From: Oscillospiraceae bacterium | GTDB taxonomy: Bacteria > Bacillota > Clostridia > Oscillospirales > Oscillospiraceae | Length of the DNA stretch: 55,160 nt | Reading direction: 5' to 3' | Assembly (NCBI GenBank): GCA_009781855.1 | Contig: WQUY01000007.1 | Coordinates: 1 to 55,160 of the forward strand | Shown: piece after piece, positions 42,345-51,313 of the stretch | Layout: each line of letters starts with the position of its first letter | Position numbering within the stretch: position 1 is the stretch's first letter | Made by a program: the position numbers and the translations under genes | The notes under the pieces: model-generated | Seen by the model: only the letters and a program-made list of their open reading frames with translations | Told to the model about the DNA's origin: nothing | The model's database searches: none

Positions 42345-44042
42345 CTACCCCTCCAAATAAACATCCAGCACCGCAGGCTTTCCGCTACGCACCGCCTCTA
42401 AAGCTTCCTTTATTGCAGGAATAACTTCATCAGATTTTGTAATCTTTTTTCCAAACGCACCTGCACCCTGAGCAATTAGTGCATAATCAGGGCTAAAGTC
42501 AACCCCTGACTCCATCAGAAATTGCTCGCTAATACTAACATCTGTCATCATTTCCTTCTGAACATCACGAATCGCACCATAACCTTTGTTGTTGCAGATA
42601 ACCGCAAGGAAAGGAAATTTGTAACTTGCAGCTGTCCATAATGTGGAAGTCGGGCAACCCCAAACGAAACCGCCATCGGTAATAAAAGCAACCACCAACT
42701 GATCAGGCGCAGCAGACGCTGCGCCAAGCGCTGCACCGGGAGCCCACCCTATCGCACCGGAAGGACATCCAAACCATGTTTTTGGCTTGGTGCGCACTAT
42801 TTGCTCTGTAACAGAGGCACAATGCCCAAGCGTGTGGTTTACAACAATTGTGTCCTCATCAATCAGCTGATTAACGCAATAGCATAAATAGTCTGCAGTG
42901 ATATTGCTTTGTTTTGAAAGCGCACCAGCCCTGAGTTGCCACTCGGCTCTGCTGCGCTCATTGGCGCTTGCAATCCTCTTGTAACGCTCAGCTAATTCTG
43001 TTTTCTTTGGCTCAGTTAGCATATTTTTAAGCAAGTCAGTCAGAACAGGTATCGCTTCTGTGCAATCTGTTTTCACGAATAAATCAGCACCCCTTTGCCA
43101 CAAAACGCGACCTTGTGTCAAGGGGTCTGAATCTATATGCAATATTTTCGTATCCGGATTCACCGGTGGCGCACTGCCAACATATGGCATGTCATAGTCT
43201 ATAGCTAAAATCACATCTGCATCTTCATAACCTGAGTCCTTTTTACGGCTTCCACCGATCTGCTCAATGCCGATACATAGAGGATGGTTGCTTGGAAAAT
43301 TCATCCAGCTGTACCCTGTCAGAACATTGGCACTAAGGGTTTGTGCCAAATTAATAAGCGCATCTACATTTTGAGGCTGTCTGCCCGCACTGCCGCAAAC
43401 CAACAACGGATTTTTTGCCTCCAAAAGTATGCTTGCCATCTCTTCGAGTATTCTTTGATCTGCTTTCGGCAACGAATCAATCTTCGCAGGCAAAATAGCA
43501 CGCTCCGGCTTTTCTATTGCTCTGTAAAGATATTCCATAGGAAAAGTAAGATAAACCGGCCCACAAGGGGCTGTACACGCTATCTTAAATGCCTCAATCA
43601 AAGCTTCATGCAAATCTTCATCTCCACTGAGATGGCGTTCGTACTTGACACTGTTACGCACAATGCCTCCCTGATCATATGGCTTCCCATTCCAAACAGT
43701 ACGCGCTACATCAATTTTCTGATTTGCAGCTAAAATCACTGTAGGTATCCGTCCCCATTGCAGGTTCACTAAATTTGCACCCAGTTGAAGACTGCCTATC
43801 TCTGAATGCACCATAACAACCTGTGGATTGCCCGACACCATGAAGTTGCCATATGCAGCAGAGGCCGTCACTGATTCATCAAGGCATAAAACCAGCTGAG
43901 GTGCCTGTTTTTTTTCAATTCTCGCCAAGGCAATACTTGAAATCACCTCTATTGCTTCAAACCCTGGGTTTATAAAAATTTTGTCTACATGGTGCGCATT
44001 CAGTATTTCAATGAACGCATCTCCACTCTTGTACATTGACAT
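42345..44042 (-). CDS. Thiamine diphosphate-dependent enzyme (acetolactate synthase/benzoylformate decarboxylase-like)
   Basis: The 565-aa protein has the three-domain plan of the POX/ALS/BFD family. The N-terminal PYR domain holds the cofactor-activating Glu in CLDESVTASAAYGNF. The middle domain is present, and the PP domain has a ThDP motif ITDGGFVWGCP with CNNKGYG about 28 residues later. The motif reads TDG where most members have GDG. The specificity is not readable; decarboxylases, carboligases and ring-cleaving diketone hydrolases share this fold. AAGGAGGG precedes the ATG. It follows a VOC protein gene after 15 nt, so the two form an operon. Confidence 0.85.
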   Translation of the reverse strand: MSMYKSGDAFIEILNAHHVDKIFINPGFEAIEVISSIALARIEKKQAPQLVLCLDESVTASAAYGNFMVSGNPQVVMVHSEIGSLQLGANLVNLQWGRIPTVILAANQKIDVARTVWNGKPYDQGGIVRNSVKYERHLSGDEDLHEALIEAFKIACTAPCGPVYLTFPMEYLYRAIEKPERAILPAKIDSLPKADQRILEEMASILLEAKNPLLVCGSAGRQPQNVDALINLAQTLSANVLTGYSWMNFPSNHPLCIGIEQIGGSRKKDSGYEDADVILAIDYDMPYVGSAPPVNPDTKILHIDSDPLTQGRVLWQRGADLFVKTDCTEAIPVLTDLLKNMLTEPKKTELAERYKRIASANERSRAEWQLRAGALSKQSNITADYLCYCVNQLIDEDTIVVNHTLGHCASVTEQIVRTKPKTWFGCPSGAIGWAPGAALGAASAAPDQLVVAFITDGGFVWGCPTSTLWTAASYKFPFLAVICNNKGYGAIRDVQKEMMTDVSISEQFLMESGVDFSPDYALIAQGAGAFGKKITKSDEVIPAIKEALEAVRSGKPAVLDVYLEG

Positions 44043-44057
44043 TGTATCCCTCCTTAA

Positions 44058-44636
44058 TTATCTCTCTCGTAAAATCGTTTTCCCATCCCAATTCAATGAG
44101 GCCTCATACATCTTGGTGAAAAAGATTTCCTCCAAATCAACAATTTCAACTATTTCAAAATATCCGACACCGGTATCATTTCGGAGCTTTTCGATTGCTG
44201 CCTCGCTGTTTGGGGCAATATATCTAATTCTTGCGCCACTTGGTAGATTGTCTGTAAAAACATCTTCGAAACCCAGGCCATAATAATGCGCCATTACTTT
44301 TTCAAACTCTTCAGGTGCAACTGCGATACCCAGATGGTGCAAACCATAACCATGCTTGTCAGTAAACTCTGTATACACGGACGGGGTGTCATCGTGCTGC
44401 TGGATAAGCTCGATGAAAAGACTGCCTGTGTGGGCATGAGTGATTGTCAATTCCGGCATATCTAACTTTCCTCTATACCATCCATCCGGCGCTCTAAAAC
44501 CACGATTGCATGTAAAGGGGCCTATCTTCATCACATCTGCATAAAAGCGCATCGCCACATCTACATCAGGAACAACTAACCCTATTTGAAAAACCTGTCC
44601 ACTGACAATCTCTCCGAAAGTGAATTTCCTAGTCAT
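44058..44636 (-). CDS. VOC (glyoxalase/dioxygenase superfamily) protein
   Basis: The protein of about 192 aa is of the vicinal-oxygen-chelate fold. It starts with VFQIGLVVPDVDVAMRFYAD, has a second half at GLHHLGIAVAPEEFEKVMAH, and includes possible metal ligands His/Glu (ELTITHAHTGSLFIELIQQ; GYGLHHLG). The pattern is like methylmalonyl-CoA epimerase or glyoxalase_4 proteins, which act as epimerases, lyases or isomerases. ATG at 44636 follows AAAGGA; the frame to 44663 lacks support. It is co-transcribed with the TPP enzyme, so the two probably act in one pathway. Confidence 0.82.
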   Translation of the reverse strand: MTRKFTFGEIVSGQVFQIGLVVPDVDVAMRFYADVMKIGPFTCNRGFRAPDGWYRGKLDMPELTITHAHTGSLFIELIQQHDDTPSVYTEFTDKHGYGLHHLGIAVAPEEFEKVMAHYYGLGFEDVFTDNLPSGARIRYIAPNSEAAIEKLRNDTGVGYFEIVEIVDLEEIFFTKMYEASLNWDGKTILRER

Positions 44637-45068
44637 AACGCTCAATCCTTTCGTTGTTATCAACTCACATTTGTTGAATTGATGTACATTATAATGATTA
44701 AAACAATTTATTGCAACAGCTAAAATTCAAAATTATTTTATATTACACATTTAGACCAATTCTTCTCACACGCACCAAGACAGTCAGCACTAACACTCAA
44801 TTACGTTCTTATGTCACAGAGAATACCAGATTCGATAACTTAATTCACCCTCGCTTCAAACTGACCTTCCAAATTCATTGATAAACGTGTTTGCAATAAA
44901 CGCAATTAATAGCAACTTCGATAATATTGATTTCCATTATAGCTGAAACGTTGCTATAATTTACAACATTAGAACCATACAACATTGGCAATAATCCAAA
45001 AAGCCGTAGGCCGCAGATAGCATACTACCCCAAATCAACATGCAATATTATTTGTGGAGGATTTATTT
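44637..45068. other. 432-bp divergent intergenic region
   Basis: This AT-rich gap separates the VOC gene (-) from the URO-D-family gene (+). TATAAT-like hexamers occur near 44690 on both strands and at 44955-44960 on the + strand; the latter has a weak -35 (TTTCCA, 44931-44936) at 18-nt spacing. No ORF, repeat or RNA structure stands out. Confidence 0.4.
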
Positions 45069-46151
45069 ATGATAACAAAATTTGATCCAAAAGAGCTGAA
45101 GGTGATTGGAGAAACACCGCCGCTTCCACTTATGCCGAGCATAAAAATCTACGATTATCCCGTATCTCCAAAAGACGCTATGATGGCTATGTATGCTCGC
45201 AAACCATACTGGCAAATCATTGGTGTTGAGAAAGTGCTCTTTAATCCAAGCATATTGCCTGACAATGTTGCTCGTGGTTTTGTGATTGAGGGGCGGCCTT
45301 TTAATGCTGCGGAAGATGGCGGCGGAAAATGCATGTTTGGCGTTGATTGGGAATATGAACCTTTTTCCGGCGGCTCTATGGTACGCCCCGGCAACCCTTT
45401 GTTAAGCGATGCCAACGCGTGGCGCGAAAAGCTAGTTTGGCCAAATCTTGACGATTGGGATTGGGAGGGGTCTGCAAAACTCAATACCGAAACAATTCTA
45501 AAAACTGATAAGTTTGTGCAAACCTGGCTGTTTTCAGGGTGGTTTGAACGACTTATTTCATTTATGGATTTCGAAGGCGCAATAATGGCAATGTATGACG
45601 AAGATCAAAAGGCCGCTGTCTCAGAGTTGTTTGCACGACTGACCGACCTATACATCGAAATATTTGAGCGGATGATAAAGCACTTCCCAATGATAGATGG
45701 TTTTTGCATACATGATGATTGGGGTTCGCAAAAAGAGACTTTCTTCTCACCGGCACTGGTCGAAGAGATGATTGTTCCGCACATGAAAAGGATAACAACG
45801 TTCCTGCGCTCAAAAGGCAAATTCACCGAGCTACATAGTTGCGGCCAGATACTAAAGCAAGTACCAAATATTATTGCAGCAGGTTGGGATCAATGGACAC
45901 CTCAAGTCATGAGCATTGCACAAGAAGCATACGAGACTTACGGTAATCAATTACTCATAGGCACCGTGCCTGATTTCTTTGATCCTCTTACAACACCCGA
46001 AGAAGAGCAAAGGGTTATAGCCAGAGCATATGTCGATAAATTTTGCAGCCCCAGCAAACCCTCTTATTATGGGATATATGCCGGCAAAATGCTTACTCCT
46101 GCGGTTCGGGAGGAAATCTATGTGCGTTCCAGAGAGCGATATAGTAAATAA
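45069..46151 (+). CDS. Uroporphyrinogen decarboxylase-family protein (methyltransferase-like)
   Basis: The protein of about 360 aa has the URO-D TIM-barrel pattern seen also in MtaA/MtbA corrinoid methyltransferases and in a large set of uncharacterised anaerobe paralogues. Recognisable parts are DGFCIHDDWGSQKETFFSPAL and FTELHSCGQI; the HSCG segment corresponds to the zinc-binding H-x-C region of the methyltransferase branch. True HemE function is unlikely, as no haem genes are nearby. GGAGG lies 9 nt before the ATG at 45069. It is 23 nt upstream of a binding-protein gene, so it probably belongs to the transporter operon and may process the imported compound. Confidence 0.8.
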   Translation: MITKFDPKELKVIGETPPLPLMPSIKIYDYPVSPKDAMMAMYARKPYWQIIGVEKVLFNPSILPDNVARGFVIEGRPFNAAEDGGGKCMFGVDWEYEPFSGGSMVRPGNPLLSDANAWREKLVWPNLDDWDWEGSAKLNTETILKTDKFVQTWLFSGWFERLISFMDFEGAIMAMYDEDQKAAVSELFARLTDLYIEIFERMIKHFPMIDGFCIHDDWGSQKETFFSPALVEEMIVPHMKRITTFLRSKGKFTELHSCGQILKQVPNIIAAGWDQWTPQVMSIAQEAYETYGNQLLIGTVPDFFDPLTTPEEEQRVIARAYVDKFCSPSKPSYYGIYAGKMLTPAVREEIYVRSRERYSK

Positions 46152-46174
46152 ATTTAACAACAAGGAGGAAAAAA

Positions 46175-47827
46175 ATGAAGAAATTAAAAAATGTCGTTGC
46201 CCTGCTCATATGCTTAGCTATGGCCATCATGTTGCTGGCTGCTTGTGGGCCAGCAACACCAGCGGCACCCGCTACACCCGGAGCACCCACTCCTGCACCT
46301 GCGCCTGCCCCGGGACCCGGTGACACACCCGGTGCAGGCGGAGTAATCGGAGGCGAAGCGCCTGCGCCTGAAGACGGTGTGACCTTTGCTGATTATATTG
46401 AGGTTATCGGTGACAACAGCACCCTCGCAGTTATTGATCCATTTAATCCTGCCGGAAACCAACCTATGATTAGTTGGGTATTCCGAATGATTTACGACAC
46501 GTTGATTGAGAGCGCAGGAGAAGGTGAATTCATTCCATCACTCGCAACACAATGGCATACAGAAGACTGGCAAACATTCACATTCTACTTGCGTGACGAT
46601 GTGGTCTTCCATAATGGCGATCCGTTCACGGCTGCGGATGTAGAGGCCACTATTTTGGCATCGCGTGAAGGTGTAGGAACCAGAGCGCATGATCAGTGGC
46701 GCCCGGTTGAAACCATAAATGTTATTGATTCGCACACCATAGAGCTTGTGCTGGACGCTGTAAATGTCGAGTTTTTATTCAATGTGTCGCTCCCCACCAC
46801 CGGAATTGTAAACGTTAGCGCTATCGAAGCAGATCCTGAACAAGGCGCTTGGATTGGAACCGGCCCGTTTACAGTACAAGGATTTGATGCATATGATCAT
46901 GTTGAGCTTCATAGGTTCGATGGTTATTGGGGAGAGGCTCCCATCACACAGAGAATTTACCTCCGTTTTATCCCTGAGATAACAACTCGCGCTATCATGA
47001 TGCAAAATGGGGAGAGTCATCTGAGCTTCGGTACCGGCTCTGAGGATGTACCGCTTTTCCAGAACACAGATGATTTTGAAATCTTCTCACTTTGGTTCAA
47101 TGTGCCTCAAGGCATCTCTTTCAACATGACCCATCCAATTACCGGCGACAGAAACTTCAGAATGGCCGTATTACACGCACTCGACAGAGCCGATATCTCA
47201 ATGGCCGCAGCAGGCGAATGGGCTGTTCCGGCAGATTCTGATGGCACATTCTGGGGTCTACAAACTGAATTCCGTAACACAGATATCCCTCTAATTCCAT
47301 TTGACCTTGACAGGGCAAGAGCATATTTAGAAGCTTCACCTTATAATGGCGAGACTATTGAAATTGCAACTGCGATGATCACACATGTCAGAGCTGCAGA
47401 AGTTATTCAGCAGCAGCTCTCAAGAATTGGTATAACCACTACAATCAACCAAATGGATGCTGCAGCACTTCATGCATATATGGCATTCCATAACAACCAA
47501 ACAGAAATGACAATGTTTGGTTCAGCAGCAGGACTTAACGCCGGTTCTGTCAGAGCCATCTTCTATCCGGGCGGCGGCCAGAATAGAGCCGTTTACGACA
47601 ACCCTGTAGTCACCGCAATGCTTGACGAAGCGCTGAGCATCTATGATGTCGGGGAACGCAGAGATTTATACTTCCGCTTACAGGAAATTGTTGCAGAGGA
47701 CGCCCCGCTGTCTACGATGTTCTGGCGCGTCAATCCTGTTGTTGCTGCAGCAGGTGTCGGAGGCGTAATACTGCCTGCGGATCATTTCCTTATTGACATG
47801 AGAGCCATCCACAGAATCATCGACTAG
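46175..47827 (+). CDS. Peptide/solute-binding lipoprotein of an ABC importer (family 5), copy 2
   Basis: This 550-aa paralogue of the protein at 11266 has the lipobox LLAAC and a Pro/Ala-rich tether (GAPTPAPAPAPGPG). Family-5 features are MIYDTLIES, LREDVVFHNGDPFTA-like text (here LRDDVVFHNGDPFTAADV) and FRMAVLHALDRADI. An AAGGAGG site precedes the ATG. The two paralogues share most motif positions but diverge in the likely ligand-facing stretches, suggesting related but different ligands. A hairpin at 47847-47873 follows. Confidence 0.93.
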   Translation: MKKLKNVVALLICLAMAIMLLAACGPATPAAPATPGAPTPAPAPAPGPGDTPGAGGVIGGEAPAPEDGVTFADYIEVIGDNSTLAVIDPFNPAGNQPMISWVFRMIYDTLIESAGEGEFIPSLATQWHTEDWQTFTFYLRDDVVFHNGDPFTAADVEATILASREGVGTRAHDQWRPVETINVIDSHTIELVLDAVNVEFLFNVSLPTTGIVNVSAIEADPEQGAWIGTGPFTVQGFDAYDHVELHRFDGYWGEAPITQRIYLRFIPEITTRAIMMQNGESHLSFGTGSEDVPLFQNTDDFEIFSLWFNVPQGISFNMTHPITGDRNFRMAVLHALDRADISMAAAGEWAVPADSDGTFWGLQTEFRNTDIPLIPFDLDRARAYLEASPYNGETIEIATAMITHVRAAEVIQQQLSRIGITTTINQMDAAALHAYMAFHNNQTEMTMFGSAAGLNAGSVRAIFYPGGGQNRAVYDNPVVTAMLDEALSIYDVGERRDLYFRLQEIVAEDAPLSTMFWRVNPVVAAAGVGGVILPADHFLIDMRAIHRIID

Positions 47828-47846
47828 GCATCAACAGCACAGCACT

Positions 47847-47873
47847 ACAGACCGGGGCAAAAGTCCCGGTCTG
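47847..47873 (+). terminator. Intercistronic hairpin, second transporter operon
   Basis: ACAGACCGGG / CCCGGTCTGT form a perfect 10-bp stem around GCAAAAG-type loop sequence between the binding protein and permease genes. There is no T-run. It is in the same place as the hairpin at 12955 in the first operon. Confidence 0.65.
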
Positions 47874-47885
47874 TAATGAATCTGC

Positions 47886-47902
47886 CGGGAGCCAAGCTCC
47901 CG
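47886..47902. repeat. Intergenic hairpin repeat, copy 6 (short)
   Basis: CGGGAGC CAA GCTCCCG is a perfect 7-bp hairpin just upstream of the permease ribosome site. It resembles the core of copies 2 and 5 but lacks the GCTG/CAGC ends in full. Confidence 0.4.
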
Positions 47903-47925
47903 CTCGCTAAAGGAGTGACAAGAAT

Positions 47926-49998
47926 TTGATTCGCTACATTATCAAACGCGTTTTGTTGTTGATACCAGTCATTATTGCAATATCGTTTATAGTTTTTGCG
48001 CTTATGGAGCTTACACCGGGCGATATTGTTGATGCAATGATTACCGGCGACATGACTCCGGAGGATATCATTGAACTCAGAGAGCAATTTAATTTGCACA
48101 GATCAATGTTTTACAGATACGCTCTTTATATGATAAATCTTGTGCAAGGCGATTTGGGCATCTCAATGGTCACAGGGGCAAATGTCTGGGATATGTTTAT
48201 GAGCAGGCTACCTAACACTCTGCTATTGTCATTTTCAGCACTCATTATCGGAATGGTCGTTGCCATACCAATGGGTATCATTGCAGCGAGACGCGCAGGT
48301 AAAATAACTGATAATGTTACAACTGTATTTACACTCGTCGGCATGTCCATGCCGGTTTTCTGGATTGGAATTTTATTGATTTTAGTGTTTTCCTTTTGGT
48401 TGGGGTGGCTCCCGGCAAGCGGAAACAGAGATGGGATACGTAGCCTGATACTCCCTGCTGTATGCAGCAGTCTTACAATAATGGCTTTCACAACCAGACA
48501 GACCCGCTCTAGTTTGCTTGATGTCCTAAAATCTGATTATCTTCGCACAGCTCGCGCAAAGGGCGCTCCGGAAAAAATCGTAATACGCCGTCACGCCCTG
48601 GGTAATGCGTGGATTCCAATTGTCACAGCGCTAGGCACTACATTGGCGACCCAACTTGCAGGTGCAGTGGTCATCGAGCAAGTATTTGCATGGCCAGGTA
48701 TAGGACGAATGGCCGCGGAAGCTGTCTCTGGAAGGGATGTAACCACGCTTCTAGGAACGGTTATACTGACAACTGTGCTTTATGTATTAGTCCAACTCAT
48801 AGTAGATTTGATATATGCGTTTGTCGATCCCAGAATAAAATCTCAGTATATGAGCAAGCGCAAGAAGAGCTCTTCATCAACACTGCTTCACCGCAAACCT
48901 AAAATTAATACAACTGCCTCGGATAAAAGCGCAAATCCACAAATTAATTTTGCAGATAACCCAGCAGACGATGCCCTTAAATGCAACAATGCACCAAGCA
49001 CTTTGTCGGCAATAAAGGAAACGCCGATGAGTGCAATATCGAAGCAAACCGCTGACGCTAAAGCTGACAACACCAGACAAGACGCCAAGGAGACACCCAG
49101 TCTATACGACAGAATCTCTGATGACCGCACATTGCTTTCTAAGCAGTTCAAAAAACGCAGTCAACTTGGTGATATCTTCCACCATTTGAGCAAAAACAAA
49201 GGTGCTATGGCAGGCTTCATCATCGTCGGACTGCTGCTTCTGATTTTGGTGGTTTCTTTGTTCATAAGCTTTGACGCTGTTACCAACATTGACATGTCCA
49301 GAAGGTTTACACCTCCAAATCTGCGCCATCCGTTCGGAACAGATAACATGGGACGCGATCAGCTTCTCAGAGTAGTATATGGTACAAGGTTTACTTTAGG
49401 CATCGGATTTGGAGCCGCCGCTGTCGCGTCATTTTTCGGCATAGCGCTCGGAGCAATCTCAGGTTATTTCGGCGGAATCCGTGACGAGGTTATCATGCGC
49501 TTTTCAGATATTTTGGCTTCGATACCGGGTATGCTGCTCGGCTTGGTTATCGTAACAGTTTTGGGGCAAAGTATACCAAATTTGATTCTGGCAGTGGGGT
49601 TGTCTGCGATACCCAACTATATCCGAATCACACGTGCATCGATAATGTCAATAAGAAACCAAGAGTATGTCGAGGCAGCACGTGCCATAGGATTGTCGCA
49701 CATAATCATTGTGTTCAAACAAGCCTTACCAAACGGACTGAGTCCAATTATTGTTACATTCAGTGTTAATTTGGGTATGTCAATCATCGTTGCAGCTTCG
49801 CTAAGCTTCCTTGGCTTTGGTGTTCCTGCGCCGTATCCTGAGTGGGGAACAATGATATCCATGAGCAGAGAATTTGCCCGCTCCGCCCCCTATTTAATGA
49901 CTTTTCCAGGATTATTTATCATGCTTACTGTATTGGCCTTCAATCTCTTAGGAGACGGCCTTCGTGATGCGCTTGACCCAAAACAGAAGAAAAGATAG
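47926..49998 (+). CDS. Fused DppB-DppC type ABC permease, copy 2
   Basis: This 690-aa paralogue of the 13002 protein has the same fusion: a DppB-like half (LLLIPVIIAISFIVFALMEL; SDYLRTARAKGAPEKIVIRR), a polar linker of about 95 residues with little similarity to the other copy's linker, and a DppC-like half (KNKGAMAGFIIVGLLLL; EYVEAARAIGLSHI; FGVPAPYPEWGTMISM). The TTG start follows AAAGGAG. No ATPase gene is found here either, so both systems must use an ATPase encoded elsewhere. An M24 peptidase gene follows. Confidence 0.92.
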   Translation: MIRYIIKRVLLLIPVIIAISFIVFALMELTPGDIVDAMITGDMTPEDIIELREQFNLHRSMFYRYALYMINLVQGDLGISMVTGANVWDMFMSRLPNTLLLSFSALIIGMVVAIPMGIIAARRAGKITDNVTTVFTLVGMSMPVFWIGILLILVFSFWLGWLPASGNRDGIRSLILPAVCSSLTIMAFTTRQTRSSLLDVLKSDYLRTARAKGAPEKIVIRRHALGNAWIPIVTALGTTLATQLAGAVVIEQVFAWPGIGRMAAEAVSGRDVTTLLGTVILTTVLYVLVQLIVDLIYAFVDPRIKSQYMSKRKKSSSSTLLHRKPKINTTASDKSANPQINFADNPADDALKCNNAPSTLSAIKETPMSAISKQTADAKADNTRQDAKETPSLYDRISDDRTLLSKQFKKRSQLGDIFHHLSKNKGAMAGFIIVGLLLLILVVSLFISFDAVTNIDMSRRFTPPNLRHPFGTDNMGRDQLLRVVYGTRFTLGIGFGAAAVASFFGIALGAISGYFGGIRDEVIMRFSDILASIPGMLLGLVIVTVLGQSIPNLILAVGLSAIPNYIRITRASIMSIRNQEYVEAARAIGLSHIIIVFKQALPNGLSPIIVTFSVNLGMSIIVAASLSFLGFGVPAPYPEWGTMISMSREFARSAPYLMTFPGLFIMLTVLAFNLLGDGLRDALDPKQKKR

Positions 49999-50112
49999 GC
50001 AGTTGAGCGACCCATTTCAATTTTCACATTTGACGGCATCACATCTTTGGAATATAATGGGGCAAAGTAAAATTTAGTGGCAGTAATTAATACCATATGG
50101 AGGCTTTGAATA

Positions 50113-51198
50113 GTGAGAGAAGTATTTATTAAAAAACTGGTATCATTAATGAACAAAGATGGGCTGGATGCCGTTATGATTTGCCCATCTGAGGAAATGA
50201 AATTTCTTCTGGGATATGCACCCATGATGTGTGAACGCTTCCAAGGTTTATTCATAAAAAAAGATGGAAGCCTTTTCTACCTTTGTAATCTGATTTACAC
50301 AGGTGAGCTCAAAAACATCTTCAATGATTTAAGGATTATTAGTTGGTTTGACGGTGACTTCATGGATGATGCCGTGTCCAAACTGCTTGAATCAGAAGGC
50401 CTTTCAGGCAAAAAAATCGGTGTCAACACCTCCGCTCCGGCATTCTGGGTACTTGATGTTGCTAAGAAACTAGACATAACATTTGTAAACGCCAGACCCC
50501 TGCTGGAGGAAATCCGCATAATCAAAACCGACGAGGAACTCGAAAACCTCAGGATTTCAGCCGCAATCACAGACAAAGTGTTCAGCGGCGTTATTGAATT
50601 TATAAAACCCGGCATGTTGGAGGCCGAGGTGAGGGATTTCATAACCTCGGAAATGATAAAGCATGGTGGAATCAAACCATGGGCGCTTGTTGCATCAGGC
50701 CCAAATTCGAGTTTCCCACATTACACCGGCGGCGAGCGTGTCATCGAATCCCCCGATGTCGTACTGCTTGATTTTGGCTGTTCATACAATGATATGTGCT
50801 CGGACATGTCTCGGATGATATTTGTCGGAAGTGCAACAGAGGAACAAAAAAAAGTGTATGACATTTGCCGCAAGGCCACCGAAGCCGGTGAAGCCGCATG
50901 TTTTGAAGGCGCATTCATTCCGGATATAGACAAGGCCTCTCGTGAAGTTGTAAACAACGCCGGATACAGTGATGCATTTTTTACACGCCTGGGACATGGA
51001 ATCGGTTTTATGGGACACGAAGCACCCGACATCAAGGTCAGCAACCCCAGAAAGCTCGAAAAGGGCATGGCCTTTACTGTTGAGCCCGGAATAAATCTTC
51101 TGGGCAAATTCGGAATGAGAGTTGAAGATGTCGTTGCAATAACCGAAAACGGAGCTGAAATTCTAAACAAATCAACACATGAGATGATTATTGTATAA
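50113..51198 (+). CDS. M24 family aminopeptidase (Xaa-Pro type)
   Basis: The 361-aa protein has the creatinase N-terminal domain and the pita-bread catalytic domain. Metal ligands are seen in LLDFGCSYNDMCSDMSR (two Asp), RLGHGIGFMGHEAP (His), FTVEPGI (Glu) and RVEDVV (Glu). It would remove N-terminal residues from Xaa-Pro peptides or act on a related amide. The GTG start follows GGAGG at 9 nt. Being 114 nt after a peptide-type permease supports a role in using imported peptides. A convergent terminator ends it. Confidence 0.93.
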   Translation: MREVFIKKLVSLMNKDGLDAVMICPSEEMKFLLGYAPMMCERFQGLFIKKDGSLFYLCNLIYTGELKNIFNDLRIISWFDGDFMDDAVSKLLESEGLSGKKIGVNTSAPAFWVLDVAKKLDITFVNARPLLEEIRIIKTDEELENLRISAAITDKVFSGVIEFIKPGMLEAEVRDFITSEMIKHGGIKPWALVASGPNSSFPHYTGGERVIESPDVVLLDFGCSYNDMCSDMSRMIFVGSATEEQKKVYDICRKATEAGEAACFEGAFIPDIDKASREVVNNAGYSDAFFTRLGHGIGFMGHEAPDIKVSNPRKLEKGMAFTVEPGINLLGKFGMRVEDVVAITENGAEILNKSTHEMIIV

Positions 51199-51229
51199 AA
51201 ACTTCAACTTTGGGTAATCTGTCATTTAT

Positions 51230-51261
51230 GGGGCTGTTGCACTTTAAACTGCAATAGCCCC
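51230..51261. terminator. Convergent terminator hairpin
   Basis: GGGGCTGTTGCA and TGCAATAGCCCC pair over 12 positions (one G-T and one mismatch-tolerant pair) around an 8-nt loop. It serves the M24 peptidase (+) and the trp operon (-). Confidence 0.7.
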
Positions 51262-51313
51262 CTTCAAACGTTATTGCGCAGGCACATGTGCTTCTACATC
51301 ATTATTCGACTAT

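Noticed and set aside
45069..46151. Haem-biosynthesis uroporphyrinogen decarboxylase (hemE)
   Set aside because: No haem genes nearby, and the sequence has the HSCG-type segment and context of methyltransferase-like paralogues.
46250..46350. Pro/Ala-rich tandem-like stretch as a repeat locus
   Set aside because: It encodes the flexible tether after the lipobox of the binding protein, normal for such lipoproteins.
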